From positions 2,604,001 through 2,668,000 of the forward strand of contig NZ_OX352321.1 in assembly GCF_947090775.1 (NCBI RefSeq): DNA of 64,000 nt. The letters are read 5' to 3'. Positions 9,147 to 19,558 of the stretch are shown here, in pieces. Origin of the DNA: Pseudarthrobacter sp. MM222. Lineage in GTDB: Bacteria > Actinomycetota > Actinomycetes > Actinomycetales > Micrococcaceae. Below the pieces are notes generated by a model. The model saw only the letters and a list, made by a program, of their open reading frames with translations, searched no databases and was not told the origin of the DNA. Positions within the stretch are counted from its first letter, which is position 1. Each line of letters begins with the position of its first letter. The position numbers and the translations under genes are program-made.

Positions 9147-11765
9147 ATGGCTGAAGACACTCAGGGTACAGACACGCCCACCACTGCCCCCATCAACGTT
9201 CCGGACAAGCCCGCCCTGGAGGGGCTGGAAGACGCCCTGACCAAGCGCTGGCTTGATGAAGGGACCTACAAGTTCAACCCGGACACCACCCGGGAGCAGG
9301 TCTACTCGATCGACACTCCCCCACCCACGGCGTCGGGCTCCCTGCACGTCGGGCACATGTTCTCCTACACCCAGACCGACGTCCTGGCCCGCTACCAGCG
9401 CATGACCGGCAAGAACGTGTTCTACCCGATGGGCTGGGACGACAACGGCCTGCCCACCGAGCGCCGGGTCCAGAACTACTACGGCGTGCGTTGCGACCCC
9501 ACGGTGGCCTACGACGCCGGCTACCGCCCGCCGGCGGAGCCCGCCAAGAACCAGCGCGACTTCGACGTCGTCTCGCGCCGGAACTTCATCGAGCTGTGCG
9601 AGGAGCTGGCCGTCGAGGACGAGAAGGTCTTCGAGAACCTCTTCCAGACCCTTGGCCTGTCCGTGGACTGGGACCTGACGTACCGCACCATCGATGACAA
9701 GTCCCGCGCCATCTCCCAGCGCGGCTTCCTGGCGAACCTCGCCGCCGGCGACGCCTACATGGCCGAGGCGCCCACCCTGTGGGACGTCACGTTCCGCACG
9801 GCGGTGGCCCAGGCCGAGCTCGAGGACCGCGAGGTGGCCGGAGCCTACTACCGCTACCCGTTCTTCACTGAAGACGGCGACAAGATCTACATCGAGACCA
9901 CCCGCCCGGAGCTGCTGGCCGCCTGCGCCGCCCTCGTGGCGAATCCCGACGACGAACGGTACCAGCCGCTGTTCGGCAAGAAGGTCACCTCTCCCCTGTT
10001 CGGCGTCGAGGTGGAGGTCAGGGCCCACCCCCTCGCCAAGGCGGACAAGGGCTCCGGCATCGCCATGGTCTGCACCTTCGGTGACCTGACTGACGTCACC
10101 TGGTGGCGCGAGCTGCAGCTGCCCACCCGCGCCATCGTCGGCCGCGACGGACGCATCATCGGCGAGACCCCCGAGTGGATCACCACCGAAGCAGGCCGTG
10201 CCAGCTTCCAGGCGATCGCCGGCAAGACGGTCTTCAGCGCCAAGGAAGGCGTGGTGGAACTCCTCGCCGCCGCCGACCTCCTCGACGGCGAGCCGAAGAA
10301 GATGATGCACCCGGTGAACTTCTTCGAAAAGGGCGACAAGCCCCTCGAAGTGGTCACATCCCGCCAGTGGTACATCCGCAACGGCGGCCGCGACACGGAC
10401 CGCCGGGAGCGCCTCATCGCCCGCGGATCCGAGATCGAATTCCACCCGGCGTTCATGCGCTCACGCTACGAGAACTGGATCTCCGGCCTGAACGGCGACT
10501 GGCTGGTCTCCCGCCAGCGTTTCTTCGGCGTGCCCGTGCCCGTCTGGTACCCGCTGGACGCCGACGGCAACCCGGACTTCGCCGCGCCGATCGTCCCGAC
10601 CGACGCGCAGCTGCCCGTGGACCCCGCCGCGGACGCGGCGCCCGGCTACGAGGAGGCCCAGCGCGGCCTCCCGGGCGGTTTCACCGGCGACGCCGACGTG
10701 CTCGACACGTGGGCCACGTCCTCGCTGACGCCGCAGATCGTGGGCGGCTGGAGCACCGACGAGGCGCTCTTCGCCAAGGTCTTCCCCTTCGATGTCCGCC
10801 CGCAGGGGCACGACATCATCCGGACCTGGCTGTTTTCCTCCGCCGTGCGCGCCGATGCCCTGCAGCACGTCGCGCCGTGGAAGCACGCCGCGATCTCCGG
10901 CTGGATCCTGGACCCGGACCGCAAGAAGATGTCCAAGTCCAAGGGCAACGTGATTGTTCCGACCGATGTGCTGGAGGAATTCGGCTCCGACGCTGTGCGT
11001 TACTGGGCCGCCTCCGCGAAGCTCGGCGCGGACACCGCCTACGAGATCGCGCAGATGAAGATTGGCCGCCGCCTGGCGATCAAGCTCCTCAACGCCTCCA
11101 AGTTCGTGCTGAACCTTGGGGCCACGGAGGACTCCGTGGTCTCCGGCGAGCTGTCGGTGCTCAGCAACCCCCTGGACCGGGCCGTGCTGGCCCAGCTGTC
11201 GGACGTTGTCCGGCAGGCCACCAAGGCGTTCGAGAACTACGACTACGCCCGGGCCCTGCAGATCACCGAGAGTTTCTTCTGGCACTTCACGGACGACTAC
11301 GTGGAACTGATCAAGGACCGCGCGTACGGTGCGGCCGGTGAAGCCCAGCAGGCATCCGTGCTGGCAGCGCTCGCGACCAGCCTCGACACGCTGCTGCGCC
11401 TGTTTGCCCCCTTCCTGCCCTTCGCCACCGAGGAGGTCTGGAGCTGGTGGCGTGCCGGGTCAGTACACCGCGCGCCGTGGCCGTCCGCGGTCGAGATCGA
11501 CGGCGACACCACCCTGCTGTCGACGGTGGGGACCGCGCTGAGCGGCATCCGCAAGGTCAAGTCCGAGGCCAAGGTCAAGCAGCGCACCGAGGTACTGTCC
11601 GCGACCATCACGGCCTCGGAATCCCTCATCACCCAGCTGAAGGCCGGCCTCGCCGACCTGAAGGCCGCGGCCAACGCCCGGGAGCTGGAGCTGGTGGCCG
11701 GTGAGGGCGAGTTGACCGTGAGCGACGTGGTGCTGGCGGCCCCCGAGGCGCCCGCGCAGGCGTAA
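9147..11765 (+). CDS. valS: valyl-tRNA synthetase
   Basis: Charges tRNA-Val. The 872-residue protein has the class I HIGH motif as HVGH at residues 67-70 and KMSKS at about 594-598 (DPDRKKMSKSKGN). The editing domain lies between them and the anticodon-binding domain follows. The C-terminal helical region (about 800-860) is the short coiled-coil arm of ValS. GWDDNGLPTERRVQ is typical of the actinobacterial/archaeal-like ValS branch. The ATG at 9147 has no good ribosome-binding site. AACAAT, one mismatch from TANNNT, ends six bases before it, so it may be leaderless. A strong convergent terminator follows. Confidence 0.96.
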   Translation: MAEDTQGTDTPTTAPINVPDKPALEGLEDALTKRWLDEGTYKFNPDTTREQVYSIDTPPPTASGSLHVGHMFSYTQTDVLARYQRMTGKNVFYPMGWDDNGLPTERRVQNYYGVRCDPTVAYDAGYRPPAEPAKNQRDFDVVSRRNFIELCEELAVEDEKVFENLFQTLGLSVDWDLTYRTIDDKSRAISQRGFLANLAAGDAYMAEAPTLWDVTFRTAVAQAELEDREVAGAYYRYPFFTEDGDKIYIETTRPELLAACAALVANPDDERYQPLFGKKVTSPLFGVEVEVRAHPLAKADKGSGIAMVCTFGDLTDVTWWRELQLPTRAIVGRDGRIIGETPEWITTEAGRASFQAIAGKTVFSAKEGVVELLAAADLLDGEPKKMMHPVNFFEKGDKPLEVVTSRQWYIRNGGRDTDRRERLIARGSEIEFHPAFMRSRYENWISGLNGDWLVSRQRFFGVPVPVWYPLDADGNPDFAAPIVPTDAQLPVDPAADAAPGYEEAQRGLPGGFTGDADVLDTWATSSLTPQIVGGWSTDEALFAKVFPFDVRPQGHDIIRTWLFSSAVRADALQHVAPWKHAAISGWILDPDRKKMSKSKGNVIVPTDVLEEFGSDAVRYWAASAKLGADTAYEIAQMKIGRRLAIKLLNASKFVLNLGATEDSVVSGELSVLSNPLDRAVLAQLSDVVRQATKAFENYDYARALQITESFFWHFTDDYVELIKDRAYGAAGEAQQASVLAALATSLDTLLRLFAPFLPFATEEVWSWWRAGSVHRAPWPSAVEIDGDTTLLSTVGTALSGIRKVKSEAKVKQRTEVLSATITASESLITQLKAGLADLKAAANARELELVAGEGELTVSDVVLAAPEAPAQA

Positions 11766-11805
11766 CACCTGCGCCGCTCCGGCGGGGCAGGGTCCCGGAA
11801 CTGAC

Positions 11806-11841
11806 GAGGGCTCCGGCCAGGGAAACCTGGCCGGAGCCCTC
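11806..11841. terminator. 16-bp perfect hairpin terminator
   Basis: A perfect inverted repeat (11806-11821 with 11826-11841) closes on a GAAA tetraloop between the convergent valS and GH15 genes. There is no clear U-run on either side, but stem length and position support bidirectional termination. Confidence 0.8.
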
Positions 11842-11855
11842 GGCCGTTTACGGCC

Positions 11856-13679
11856 TTACTCCCGGCCGCTCCGGGCCTCGGCTTCGCTGATGGCCCAGGC
11901 GGCGTTGACGAGTCCGATGTGGCTGAACGCCTGCGGAAAGTTACCCAGGAGCTCGCCGCTGTCCGGGGCCACTTCTTCGGCCAGCAGGCCGAGATCCGTG
12001 GCGAACGCGGCGGCCCGTTCAAAGACGGCCCGGGCGCGTTCGGTGCGCCCGGCGAGGGCCAGGGCATGGGCCAGCCAGAACGTGCAGAGCAGGAAGGTGC
12101 CCTCCTCCCCCGGAATACCGTCCTCGGACCGGTAGCGGTAAACGAGGCCCCGGGAGTCGGTGAGCCGCTGTTCGATGGCCTCGATCGTGGCGAGGATTCC
12201 CGGGTCGTCGGGCGGGAGGAAGCCCACAATGGAGAGCATCAGCGCCGAGGCGTCCAGGTCCGCGGAGCCGTAGGACTGGGTGTAGGCCTTGGCGGCGTCA
12301 TTCCATCCCTCGGACCGGATGGACGCCGCAATCCGGTCCCTTGTCTCTGTCCAGGCCGGGACCTTGTCCTCTGCCTGCAGGAGCCCGGCCAGGCTGATGG
12401 CCCGGTCGACGGCAACCCAGCACAGAAGCTTCGAGTGCAGGTAGTGCCGCCGTTCGCCGCGGACCTCCCAGATGCCGTGGTCGGCGTCCCGCCAGCGGGC
12501 GGCCGCGGCGTCGGCGGCATTGGTGAGGAACCCCCGGGTCTCCGGTTCCAGCTCCGCGAGATATTCCGGCAGCGTGGCGGCGGCGTCGAGCAGTTCACCG
12601 TAGACATCGAGCTGGCGCTGGTTCCAGGCGCCGTTGCCCACGCGCACCGGCGAACTGCCGCGCCAGCCGGGCAGGTGGGTCAGTTCGCGTTCGGGCAGCT
12701 CGCGTTCGCCGCCGACGCCGAACATGATCTGCAGCTCCTCGCCGCCGGCAAGCTGGGCCGCCGCCGCGGTGGACAGGAACTGGAAGAACTTCCCCGCCTC
12801 GTCCGGGCAGGCCGCCACCCAGAGCGCTTGCAGGGTCATGCTCGCGTCCCGGATCCAGCTGTAGCGGTAGTCCCAGTTGCGTGTACCGCCCGCCACTTCC
12901 GGCAGGGACGTCGTCGGTGCGGCCACGATGGCCCCGGTCGGGTAGTAGCTCAGCGCCTGGAGGATCCGTCCGCTGGCAGCTACCAGTTCCTGCCACGGGC
13001 CCTGGTAGTTCTGGTGCATCTCGGACCAGCTCGTCCAGCCCTGCACGGTGTCCTCCAGCCGCCGCGCGATGTCCGCCTGGCTCCAGAACACCGGCTTCCC
13101 GTTCCCGCGCGCCTGGAAGTGGAGCGCGAAGCCAAGGCCGTCTCCCGCGCGGAGGCTCACCCGTGCCAGCGCGTTGTCACCGGTGAGTTCGAAGGGCACC
13201 GGGGTGGAGAAGAACAGCGCGGAGTCCCCCGCCCGGAACAGGATCCCGCCCTCCGCCGGGCTCATCAGCGGCCGGGCCAGCCCGTAGTCCGGCCGCGCGC
13301 TGAGGACGACCTCGACGTCGACGGATCCTTCCGTACACACAACCTGACGCAGCAGCGTACCCGGGGAATCCGCGCCGAGGTCGTGGCCCCTCTTGCCGTC
13401 ACCGAGCACCAGGGCGTCGGTGACCGTGAGGCGCCCGCCGGGGGCCGTGTGGGTGGTTTCGAGGACCATCGTGGGCCCGAGGTAGCGACGCGTGGAGGAG
13501 TGGCGGCCGGCGGGACGGACCAGCCAGAATCCCGCCTCGGGGCCGAGGATCCGGCCGAACACGGAGGGGCTGTCGAAGCGCGGGAAGCAGAGCCAGTCCA
13601 CGGAGCCTGCGGCACTCACGAGCGCCGCGGAGCAGCAGTCGGAAAGCAGTGCATAATCCGCAATCGGCTCGCTGCTCAT
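11856..13679 (-). CDS. glycoside hydrolase family 15 protein (glucoamylase/trehalase-like)
   Basis: Cytoplasmic 607-residue GH15 enzyme without a signal peptide. The N-terminal beta-sandwich starts with IADYALLSDCCSAALVS and GSVDWLCFPRFDSPS. The (alpha/alpha)6 barrel includes GTRNWDYRYSWIRDAS and, near the end, GTFLLCTFWLAHALAL. In actinobacteria this subgroup includes trehalases as well as glucan glucosidases, so the substrate (trehalose or alpha-glucan) cannot be fixed from sequence. The ATG at 13679 has AGGGTG five bases upstream. It is monocistronic, bounded by the valS terminator and a long hairpin-rich upstream region. Confidence 0.9.
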   Translation of the reverse strand: MSSEPIADYALLSDCCSAALVSAAGSVDWLCFPRFDSPSVFGRILGPEAGFWLVRPAGRHSSTRRYLGPTMVLETTHTAPGGRLTVTDALVLGDGKRGHDLGADSPGTLLRQVVCTEGSVDVEVVLSARPDYGLARPLMSPAEGGILFRAGDSALFFSTPVPFELTGDNALARVSLRAGDGLGFALHFQARGNGKPVFWSQADIARRLEDTVQGWTSWSEMHQNYQGPWQELVAASGRILQALSYYPTGAIVAAPTTSLPEVAGGTRNWDYRYSWIRDASMTLQALWVAACPDEAGKFFQFLSTAAAAQLAGGEELQIMFGVGGERELPERELTHLPGWRGSSPVRVGNGAWNQRQLDVYGELLDAAATLPEYLAELEPETRGFLTNAADAAAARWRDADHGIWEVRGERRHYLHSKLLCWVAVDRAISLAGLLQAEDKVPAWTETRDRIAASIRSEGWNDAAKAYTQSYGSADLDASALMLSIVGFLPPDDPGILATIEAIEQRLTDSRGLVYRYRSEDGIPGEEGTFLLCTFWLAHALALAGRTERARAVFERAAAFATDLGLLAEEVAPDSGELLGNFPQAFSHIGLVNAAWAISEAEARSGRE

Positions 13680-13981
13680 CAGTACACCCTGACTGCGCTG
13701 TCCCGGGGGCTAACTCTTGCTCAGACTCTTTTGGGGCAAAGGGGAAGCCCCATCAGCGTTTTGCCGTTGGTGGGGCTTCGACTTTTCGATTGTCACGTGA
13801 CGTCTTAGACAATCTGGCGGGATCCTCAGATTTTCAGGTCTTCCTACTTCGTCACTAGTAGCCATCATCTGACTTTGCCGAAGGCTGCGTCGGATGATTG
13901 TCACTGAATCTTTGGTTCCTGCGTCCCGCTTCTTTCGAAGTGGGTAATCTCTATTGTTGTCCGGCGGTTTCCGCAGCACAA
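13680..13981. other. AT-richer intergenic stretch with two hairpins, no gene recognised
   Basis: About 300 bases upstream of the GH15 gene and downstream of the DsbA-like terminator. Base composition is visibly less GC-rich than the flanks. An imperfect hairpin pairs GAAGCCCCA (13744-13752) with TGGGGCTTC (13771-13779). A second pairs ATCATCTGAC with GTCGGATGAT around 13864-13900. The palindrome GTCACGTGAC lies at about 13792-13801. No convincing coding frame is present. It may hold the GH15 promoter and leader or a small RNA. Confidence 0.4.
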
Positions 13982-14023
13982 GAGCCCCGGGAAAACTACA
14001 TCGGAGTAGTTTTCCCGGGGCTC
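13982..14023 (-). terminator. 18-bp hairpin terminator of the DsbA-like gene
   Basis: A perfect 18-bp inverted repeat (13982-13999 with 14006-14023) with a six-base loop lies 40 bases past the stop of the DsbA-like gene. Confidence 0.85.
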
Positions 14024-14062
14024 CCTGGGCGCCGGCCCGGCGACCCGAAGGTGTCGGCTGGC

Positions 14063-14680
14063 CTAGTTGAAAACCGGGCTTTCGTTGCGGCTGCGCTTGA
14101 TCTCAAAGAAGTACGGGAAGGATGCCAGGGTCACGGTTGCGTCCCAGATCCGGCCGGCTTCCTCGCCGCGCGGAATGCGCGTCAGGACGGGGCCGAAGAA
14201 GGCGGTGCCGTTGAAGGCAACGACCGGCGTGCCGACGTCCTGGCCGACCAGGGAGATGCCGGCGTCGTGGCTGGCACGGAGCTGCTGGTCGAATTCATCG
14301 CTCTGGCCCGCGGCGGCGAGTTCCGCCGGAAGGCCGGCCTCGGCGAGGGACTTGGAGATCACTTCGGCGATGTCCGCGTTGCCCTCGTTGTGGATCTTGG
14401 TGCCCATGGCGTCGTAGAGCGGCTTGATGTATTCGGCGCCGTGCTTTTCGGCGGCGGCCACAATGACCCGGACAGGCGCCCAGGCCTTGGCCATGAACTC
14501 TTTGTATTGCTCCGGGAGCTCATCGCGGCCCTCGTTGAGTACGGCGAGGCTCATCACGTGCCACTCGGTGGTGATGTCGCGGACGTCCTCCACCTCGCCG
14601 ATCCAGCGGGACGTGACCCAGGCGAAGGGGCACATCGGATCAAACCAGAAATCTGCTTTGTTGCTCGTGGTTTCAGGCAC
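14063..14680 (-). CDS. DsbA-family / mycothiol-dependent nitroreductase Rv2466c-like protein
   Basis: Thioredoxin-fold DsbA-family protein of 205 residues, close in pattern to the actinobacterial Rv2466c group of mycothiol-linked reductases (FWFDPMCPFAWVTSRW, FHVMSLAVLNE-like segment, GTPVVAFNG cis-Pro loop). The active site reads CPFA: the first cysteine is kept but the usual second cysteine of CxxC is alanine, so any redox chemistry would go through a mixed disulfide with a small thiol. No signal peptide, hence cytoplasmic. GTG start at 14680 with AAGGAG seven bases upstream. It lies after the clpX terminator and is likely its own unit. Confidence 0.85.
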   Translation of the reverse strand: MPETTSNKADFWFDPMCPFAWVTSRWIGEVEDVRDITTEWHVMSLAVLNEGRDELPEQYKEFMAKAWAPVRVIVAAAEKHGAEYIKPLYDAMGTKIHNEGNADIAEVISKSLAEAGLPAELAAAGQSDEFDQQLRASHDAGISLVGQDVGTPVVAFNGTAFFGPVLTRIPRGEEAGRIWDATVTLASFPYFFEIKRSRNESPVFN

Positions 14681-14708
14681 AGGTGTTCTCCTTGAGGAAG
14701 TCTGCGGG

Positions 14709-14760
14709 GAAAAAGCGCACCGGGCGCGTCGTAGGTGACAGCGACCGGTGCGGCGTTTTT
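14709..14760 (-). terminator. rho-independent terminator of clpX
   Basis: On the minus strand CGCACCGG (14752-14745) pairs with CCGGTGCG (14723-14716), and the hairpin is followed by a run of U residues, just after the clpX stop. Confidence 0.8.
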
Positions 14761-14768
14761 ATTCCGGG

Positions 14769-16049
<1,281 letters not shown>

Positions 16050-16128
16050 ATGTGAACCCCTTTAGTATCTTGCTGGTGCCTGTGACATGTTCCACTCTAG
16101 GTCACTTTAGGGCCTGTTGGGTGGAAAG

Positions 16129-16172
16129 CCGGCGCCGGTGCGGCCATTATGAATGAACCGCACCGGCGCCGG
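16129..16172 (-). terminator. terminator between clpP2 and clpX
   Basis: A perfect 15-bp GC-rich inverted repeat (16129-16143 with 16158-16172) with a 14-base loop lies 26 bases after the clpP2 stop. It would uncouple clpX from the clpP1P2 transcript. Confidence 0.75.
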
Positions 16173-16197
16173 TAACCGGGTGTTGCCAGCCGGGCTG

Positions 16198-16857
16198 CTA
16201 CCTGCTGATTGCCTGGGGCTTGATTTTACGGGAATCAAGCACCTGGTCGATCAGGCCGTACTGCATTGCCTCGGCGGCCGTCAGGATCTTGTCCCGCTCG
16301 ATGTCGTTGTTGACCTGCTCCGGGGTCCGGCCGGAGTGCTTGGCCAGGGTGTCTTCGAGCCAGGACCGCATCCGCATGACCTCGGCAGCCTGGATCTCCA
16401 GGTCGGAGGCCTGCCCGCCCTGTCCGCCGGACAACGAAGGCTGGTGGATCAGCACGCGGGCGTTCGGCAGGGCCAGTCGCTTGCCCGGCGTTCCGGCTGC
16501 CAGGAGCACTGCGGCGGCGCTGGCGGCCTGGCCGAGGCAGACGGTCTGGATCTCCGGGCGGATGTACGTCATGGTGTCGTAGATCGCGGTCATGGCGGTG
16601 AAGGAGCCGCCCGGGGAGTTGATGTACAGCGTGATGTCGCGGTCCGGGTCGGTGGACTCGAGCACCAGCAACTGGGCCATCACGTCGTCGGCCGAAGCGT
16701 CGTCAACCTGGACGCCGAGGAAGATGATGCGGTCCTCGAACAGCTTGGTGTACGGGTCCTGGCGCTTGAAGCCGTAGGGGGTGCGCTCTTCGAACTGCGG
16801 CAGCACGTAGCGGCTGCTCGGCAGGTTACCGGCAGTCGAACCGAAGTTGTAGTTCAT
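16198..16857 (-). CDS. clpP2: ATP-dependent Clp protease proteolytic subunit, ClpP2 type
   Basis: Serine protease subunit that forms a mixed tetradecamer with ClpP1 in actinobacteria. Catalytic Ser is in GQAASAAAV, His in VLIHQPS, Asp in NNDIERDK. The sequence [16 protein letters not shown] through [13 protein letters not shown] matches the ClpP2 rather than the ClpP1 group. The ATG at 16857 (MNYNFG) was chosen because AGGAG lies eight bases upstream. An in-frame ATG at 16878 lies upstream of that site and is unlikely. It is 38 bases downstream of clpP1 in the same operon. Confidence 0.95.
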   Translation of the reverse strand: MNYNFGSTAGNLPSSRYVLPQFEERTPYGFKRQDPYTKLFEDRIIFLGVQVDDASADDVMAQLLVLESTDPDRDITLYINSPGGSFTAMTAIYDTMTYIRPEIQTVCLGQAASAAAVLLAAGTPGKRLALPNARVLIHQPSLSGGQGGQASDLEIQAAEVMRMRSWLEDTLAKHSGRTPEQVNNDIERDKILTAAEAMQYGLIDQVLDSRKIKPQAISR

Positions 16858-16895
16858 GTTCATTGCTCCTGAATTCATTGCTGTCTACGTGCCGA

Positions 16896-17561
16896 TCAGT
16901 TCTCGGTGGCGGAATCGCTGCCAGCGGCAGCACCGTTGCCGTTGGCGTTGGTTCCGCCGCCGCCGGCCACGGATCCCGCGTGCGCGGCGATCTTGTCGAA
17001 GAAGCCGTAGTCGAGGGCGTCCTTTGCGGTGAACCACTTGTCGCGGTCGTTGTCCTTGAGGATGGTCTCGACCGTCTGGCCGGTCTGGTCTGCGGTCAGT
17101 TCCGCCATGACCTTCTTCATGTGCAGGATCAGCTCGGCCTGGATCTTGATGTCCGAGGCCGTGCCGCCGATGCCGCCGGACGGCTGGTGCATCAGGATGC
17201 GGGCATTGGGGGTGGCGTAGCGCTTGCCCTTGGTGCCCGAGGAGAGCAGGAACTGCCCCATCGAGGCGGCGAGGCCGGTGGCAACGGTGACGACGTCGTT
17301 CGGGATGAACTGCATGGTGTCGTAGATGGCCATGCCTGCGGTGACCGAGCCGCCGGGTGAGTTGATGTAAAGGTAGATGTCCTTTTCGGGGTTTTCCGCC
17401 GAGAGGAGCAGCAGCTGGGAGCAGATCGCGTTGGCGTTCTCGTCACGGACCTCGGAGCCGAGCCAGATGATGCGCTCCTTCAGCAGGCGGTTGTAAATGT
17501 AGTTATCCTGGGCTGCCGGATCGACAGTAGCCATCCGGGGTGCCCCTGCTTGCTGTGACAT
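16896..17561 (-). CDS. clpP1: ATP-dependent Clp protease proteolytic subunit, ClpP1 type
   Basis: First gene of the clpP1P2 operon; partner of ClpP2 in the actinobacterial Clp peptidase. Catalytic Ser in GLAASMGQF, His in ILMHQPSGG, Asp in KDNDRDKW. The 221 residues end in a Gly/Ala/Asn-rich disordered tail (about 195-221), longer than usual. The ATG at 17561 has AGAGG about nine bases upstream. A ClgR-type box lies about 110 bases upstream (17674-17684), in line with known ClgR control of clpP1P2 in actinobacteria. tig lies upstream and ends in its own terminator. Confidence 0.95.
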   Translation of the reverse strand: MSQQAGAPRMATVDPAAQDNYIYNRLLKERIIWLGSEVRDENANAICSQLLLLSAENPEKDIYLYINSPGGSVTAGMAIYDTMQFIPNDVVTVATGLAASMGQFLLSSGTKGKRYATPNARILMHQPSGGIGGTASDIKIQAELILHMKKVMAELTADQTGQTVETILKDNDRDKWFTAKDALDYGFFDKIAAHAGSVAGGGGTNANGNGAAAGSDSATEN

Positions 17562-17670
17562 ATGTACTTACCTCTCGCTGGCGACGGTGACGCCACTTGA
17601 CGGCATCACTGAACTTTCCTACAGCGACACTAACCGTTTTCACGCCCGCTTTGTTCGCAGGCGCCGGGCT

Positions 17671-17687
17671 GTTCGCTGACGGCGCAC
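17671..17687 (-). promoter_or_regulatory. candidate ClgR-binding site upstream of clpP1P2
   Basis: GTTCGCTGACGGCGCAC contains CGCTGACGGCG (17674-17684), a full match to the core CGCYNANRGCG described for ClgR in Corynebacterium, with T-rich left flank. A second GTTCGC lies at 17653-17658. It is about 110 bases ahead of the clpP1 start. ClgR control of clp genes is established in actinobacteria; the match here is by eye. Confidence 0.55.
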
Positions 17688-17720
17688 GATTCCCCGGGAG
17701 GGTTCATCACCGGCTTAAAG

Positions 17721-17753
17721 CCGCACCCCCGGAGCAAAGATCCGGGGGTGCGG
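17721..17753 (-). terminator. terminator of tig
   Basis: A perfect 13-bp inverted repeat (17721-17733 with 17741-17753), loop of seven bases, begins about 25 bases after the tig stop. On the minus strand it is followed by CTTTAA. Confidence 0.8.
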
Positions 17754-17778
17754 GCTGGGACTTCGGGATCAGGAAGTG

Positions 17779-19182
17779 TTAGAACTTCACTGCTGCCGGG
17801 TCGTCGTTCTTGATGGTCTCGGTTGCTGCCTCTTCGGAAGCAGCTTCCTCGGCCTCGGTCTCGGCGGCAGCCTCGACCGGAGCCTCTTCGCCGCCGGGAC
17901 GGACGAAGTCGCTGAGGTCAACCTTGTTGCCCTCGGAGTCGGTGACCTCGGCCTGGCCCAGGACAACCGCCAGCGCCTTGCGGCGGCGGACCTCGGAAAC
18001 CATCATGGGGACCTGGCCGCTCTGATCGATGATCTGGGCGAACTGGTTCGGATCCATGCCGTACTGGCTGGCCGTGGTGACGATGTAGTCGATCAGCTCG
18101 TTCTGGCTGACGTTGACTTCTTCCTTTTCCGCGATGGCGTCGAGGATGATCTCGTTCTGGAAGGAGCGTGCGGTGTTGGCCCTGACCTCGGCGCGGTGCT
18201 CCTCGGTGTCGTGCTCGCCTTCACCGTGGGCGTTCTCGGCGTTGAAGTGCTGCTCCAGCTGCTCTTCGACCACGGAATCCGGAACCGGAACCTCGATGAG
18301 TTCAACGAGCTTGTCCAGGACCTTGTCGCGGGCTTCTACGCCCTGCTCGACAACCTTGGATTCGGAGGCCTGCTTGGCCAGGTCTTCGCGGAGCTCCGCG
18401 AGGGTGTCGAACTCGGAAGCCAGCTGGGCGAAGTCATCGTCGGCCTCGGGCAGTTCGCGCTCCTTGACGGACTTGACGACAACCTTGACCTGCGCGGACT
18501 CACCGGCGTGGTCGCCGCCGACGAGGGTGGTGTCGAAGATGGCGTCTTCGTCGGCGCTCAGGCCGGTGACGGCTTCGTCGAGGCCTTCGAGCATGGTGCC
18601 GGCGCCGACCTGGTAGGACAGGCCGGATGCGGAGTCAACCTCGGCGCCGTCGATGGTCGCGGCGATGTCGATGGTGAGGAAGTCCTTGTCGGCCGCCGGG
18701 CGGTCGACGGACTTCAGCGTGCCGAAGCGGCCGCGGAGTTCATCCAGGGCGGTGTCGACGTCGGCGTCGGAGGACTCCGCGGCGGCAACCTCAACCTTGA
18801 TGCCGGCGTAGTCCGGCAGCTCGATCTCGGGGCGGACATCAACCTCGGCGTGGAACTTCAGTTCACCGTCCGTGGCGGAGGGGTCCGGAACCTCGGTGAT
18901 CTCAACCTCGGGACGGCTCAGCGGGCGGATGCCGGTTTCCTGCACGGCAGCCTGGTACCAGCCGTTGAGGCCCTCGTTGATGGCAGTCTCCAGCACGTAG
19001 CCGCGGCCGACGCGCTGGTCAATGAGCTTGGAGGGGACCTTGCCCTTGCGGAACCCGGGGACCTGGATCTGCGAAGCAACAGTCTTGTATGCCTCTGCGA
19101 TGCTGGGCTTCAATTCCTCAAAGGGGACCTCAACATTGAGCTTGACCCGCGTGGGGGTGAGGTTCTCGACAGCGCTCTTCAC
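17779..19182 (-). CDS. tig: trigger factor, ribosome-associated chaperone and peptidyl-prolyl isomerase
   Basis: Folds nascent chains at the ribosomal exit. The N-terminal ribosome-binding domain carries the signature GFRKGKVP at about 44-51. The FKBP-type PPIase domain spans about residues 155-245 ([27 protein letters not shown]), and the helical chaperone domain follows. The last 40 residues are an acidic Ala/Glu-rich tail typical of actinobacterial Tig. ATG at 19182 ([15 protein letters not shown]) is the family-standard start. It precedes clpP1P2 and clpX, the common tig-clp arrangement, but is separated from clpP1 by its own terminator. Confidence 0.96.
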   Translation of the reverse strand: MKSAVENLTPTRVKLNVEVPFEELKPSIAEAYKTVASQIQVPGFRKGKVPSKLIDQRVGRGYVLETAINEGLNGWYQAAVQETGIRPLSRPEVEITEVPDPSATDGELKFHAEVDVRPEIELPDYAGIKVEVAAAESSDADVDTALDELRGRFGTLKSVDRPAADKDFLTIDIAATIDGAEVDSASGLSYQVGAGTMLEGLDEAVTGLSADEDAIFDTTLVGGDHAGESAQVKVVVKSVKERELPEADDDFAQLASEFDTLAELREDLAKQASESKVVEQGVEARDKVLDKLVELIEVPVPDSVVEEQLEQHFNAENAHGEGEHDTEEHRAEVRANTARSFQNEIILDAIAEKEEVNVSQNELIDYIVTTASQYGMDPNQFAQIIDQSGQVPMMVSEVRRRKALAVVLGQAEVTDSEGNKVDLSDFVRPGGEEAPVEAAAETEAEEAASEEAATETIKNDDPAAVKF

Positions 19183-19250
19183 AGTCTAAGTACTCCTGGT
19201 TTTAGGGGGTGGGGTTCTGCAACGCCAAGGTCTGGCGGTTCCAGCAGAGT

Positions 19251-19324
19251 CGGGGTGACAGGATTTGAACCTGCGACTTCCTGCTCCCAAAGCAGGTGCT
19301 CTAGCCAAGCTGAGCTACACCCCG
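19251..19324 (-). tRNA. tRNA-Pro (anticodon TGG)
   Basis: 74-base cloverleaf on the minus strand: acceptor CGGGGTG pairs with CACCCCG, D-stem GCTC/GAGC, anticodon stem CCTGC/GCAGG with loop TTTGGGA (TGG), T-stem GCAGG/CCTGT with TTCAAAT. CCA is not encoded. Confidence 0.96.
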
Positions 19325-19472
19325 TAAGTGCACAGAACAGTCTACGGTCATCCTGTGGGGATTTGCACATTTGACACTGGGGCCCTGAATTAGGTTTAGT
19401 TGTATCCGGCTTCAACAGCCGCCCGGAAGTTTGCCGCTGGTACAACAGGAACAGCAGTACAGGCAAGATCCC

Positions 19473-19543
19473 GGGGACGTAGCTTAATGGTAAAGCCTCA
19501 GTCTTCCAAACTGATTACGCGGGTTCGATTCCCGTCGTCCCCT
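19473..19543 (+). tRNA. tRNA-Gly (anticodon TCC)
   Basis: 71-base cloverleaf: acceptor GGGGACG/CGTCCCC, anticodon stem TCAGT/ACTGA with loop CTTCCAA (TCC), T-loop TTCGATT, discriminator T. CCA is encoded at 19544-19546. A U-run terminator follows at 19575. Confidence 0.97.
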
Positions 19544-19558
19544 CCACAGCACGGCCCT

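Noticed and set aside
13710..13979. 89-codon frame on the minus strand before GH15
   Set aside because: Basic, low-complexity sequence without a ribosome-binding site or recognisable domain, and it contains the hairpins.
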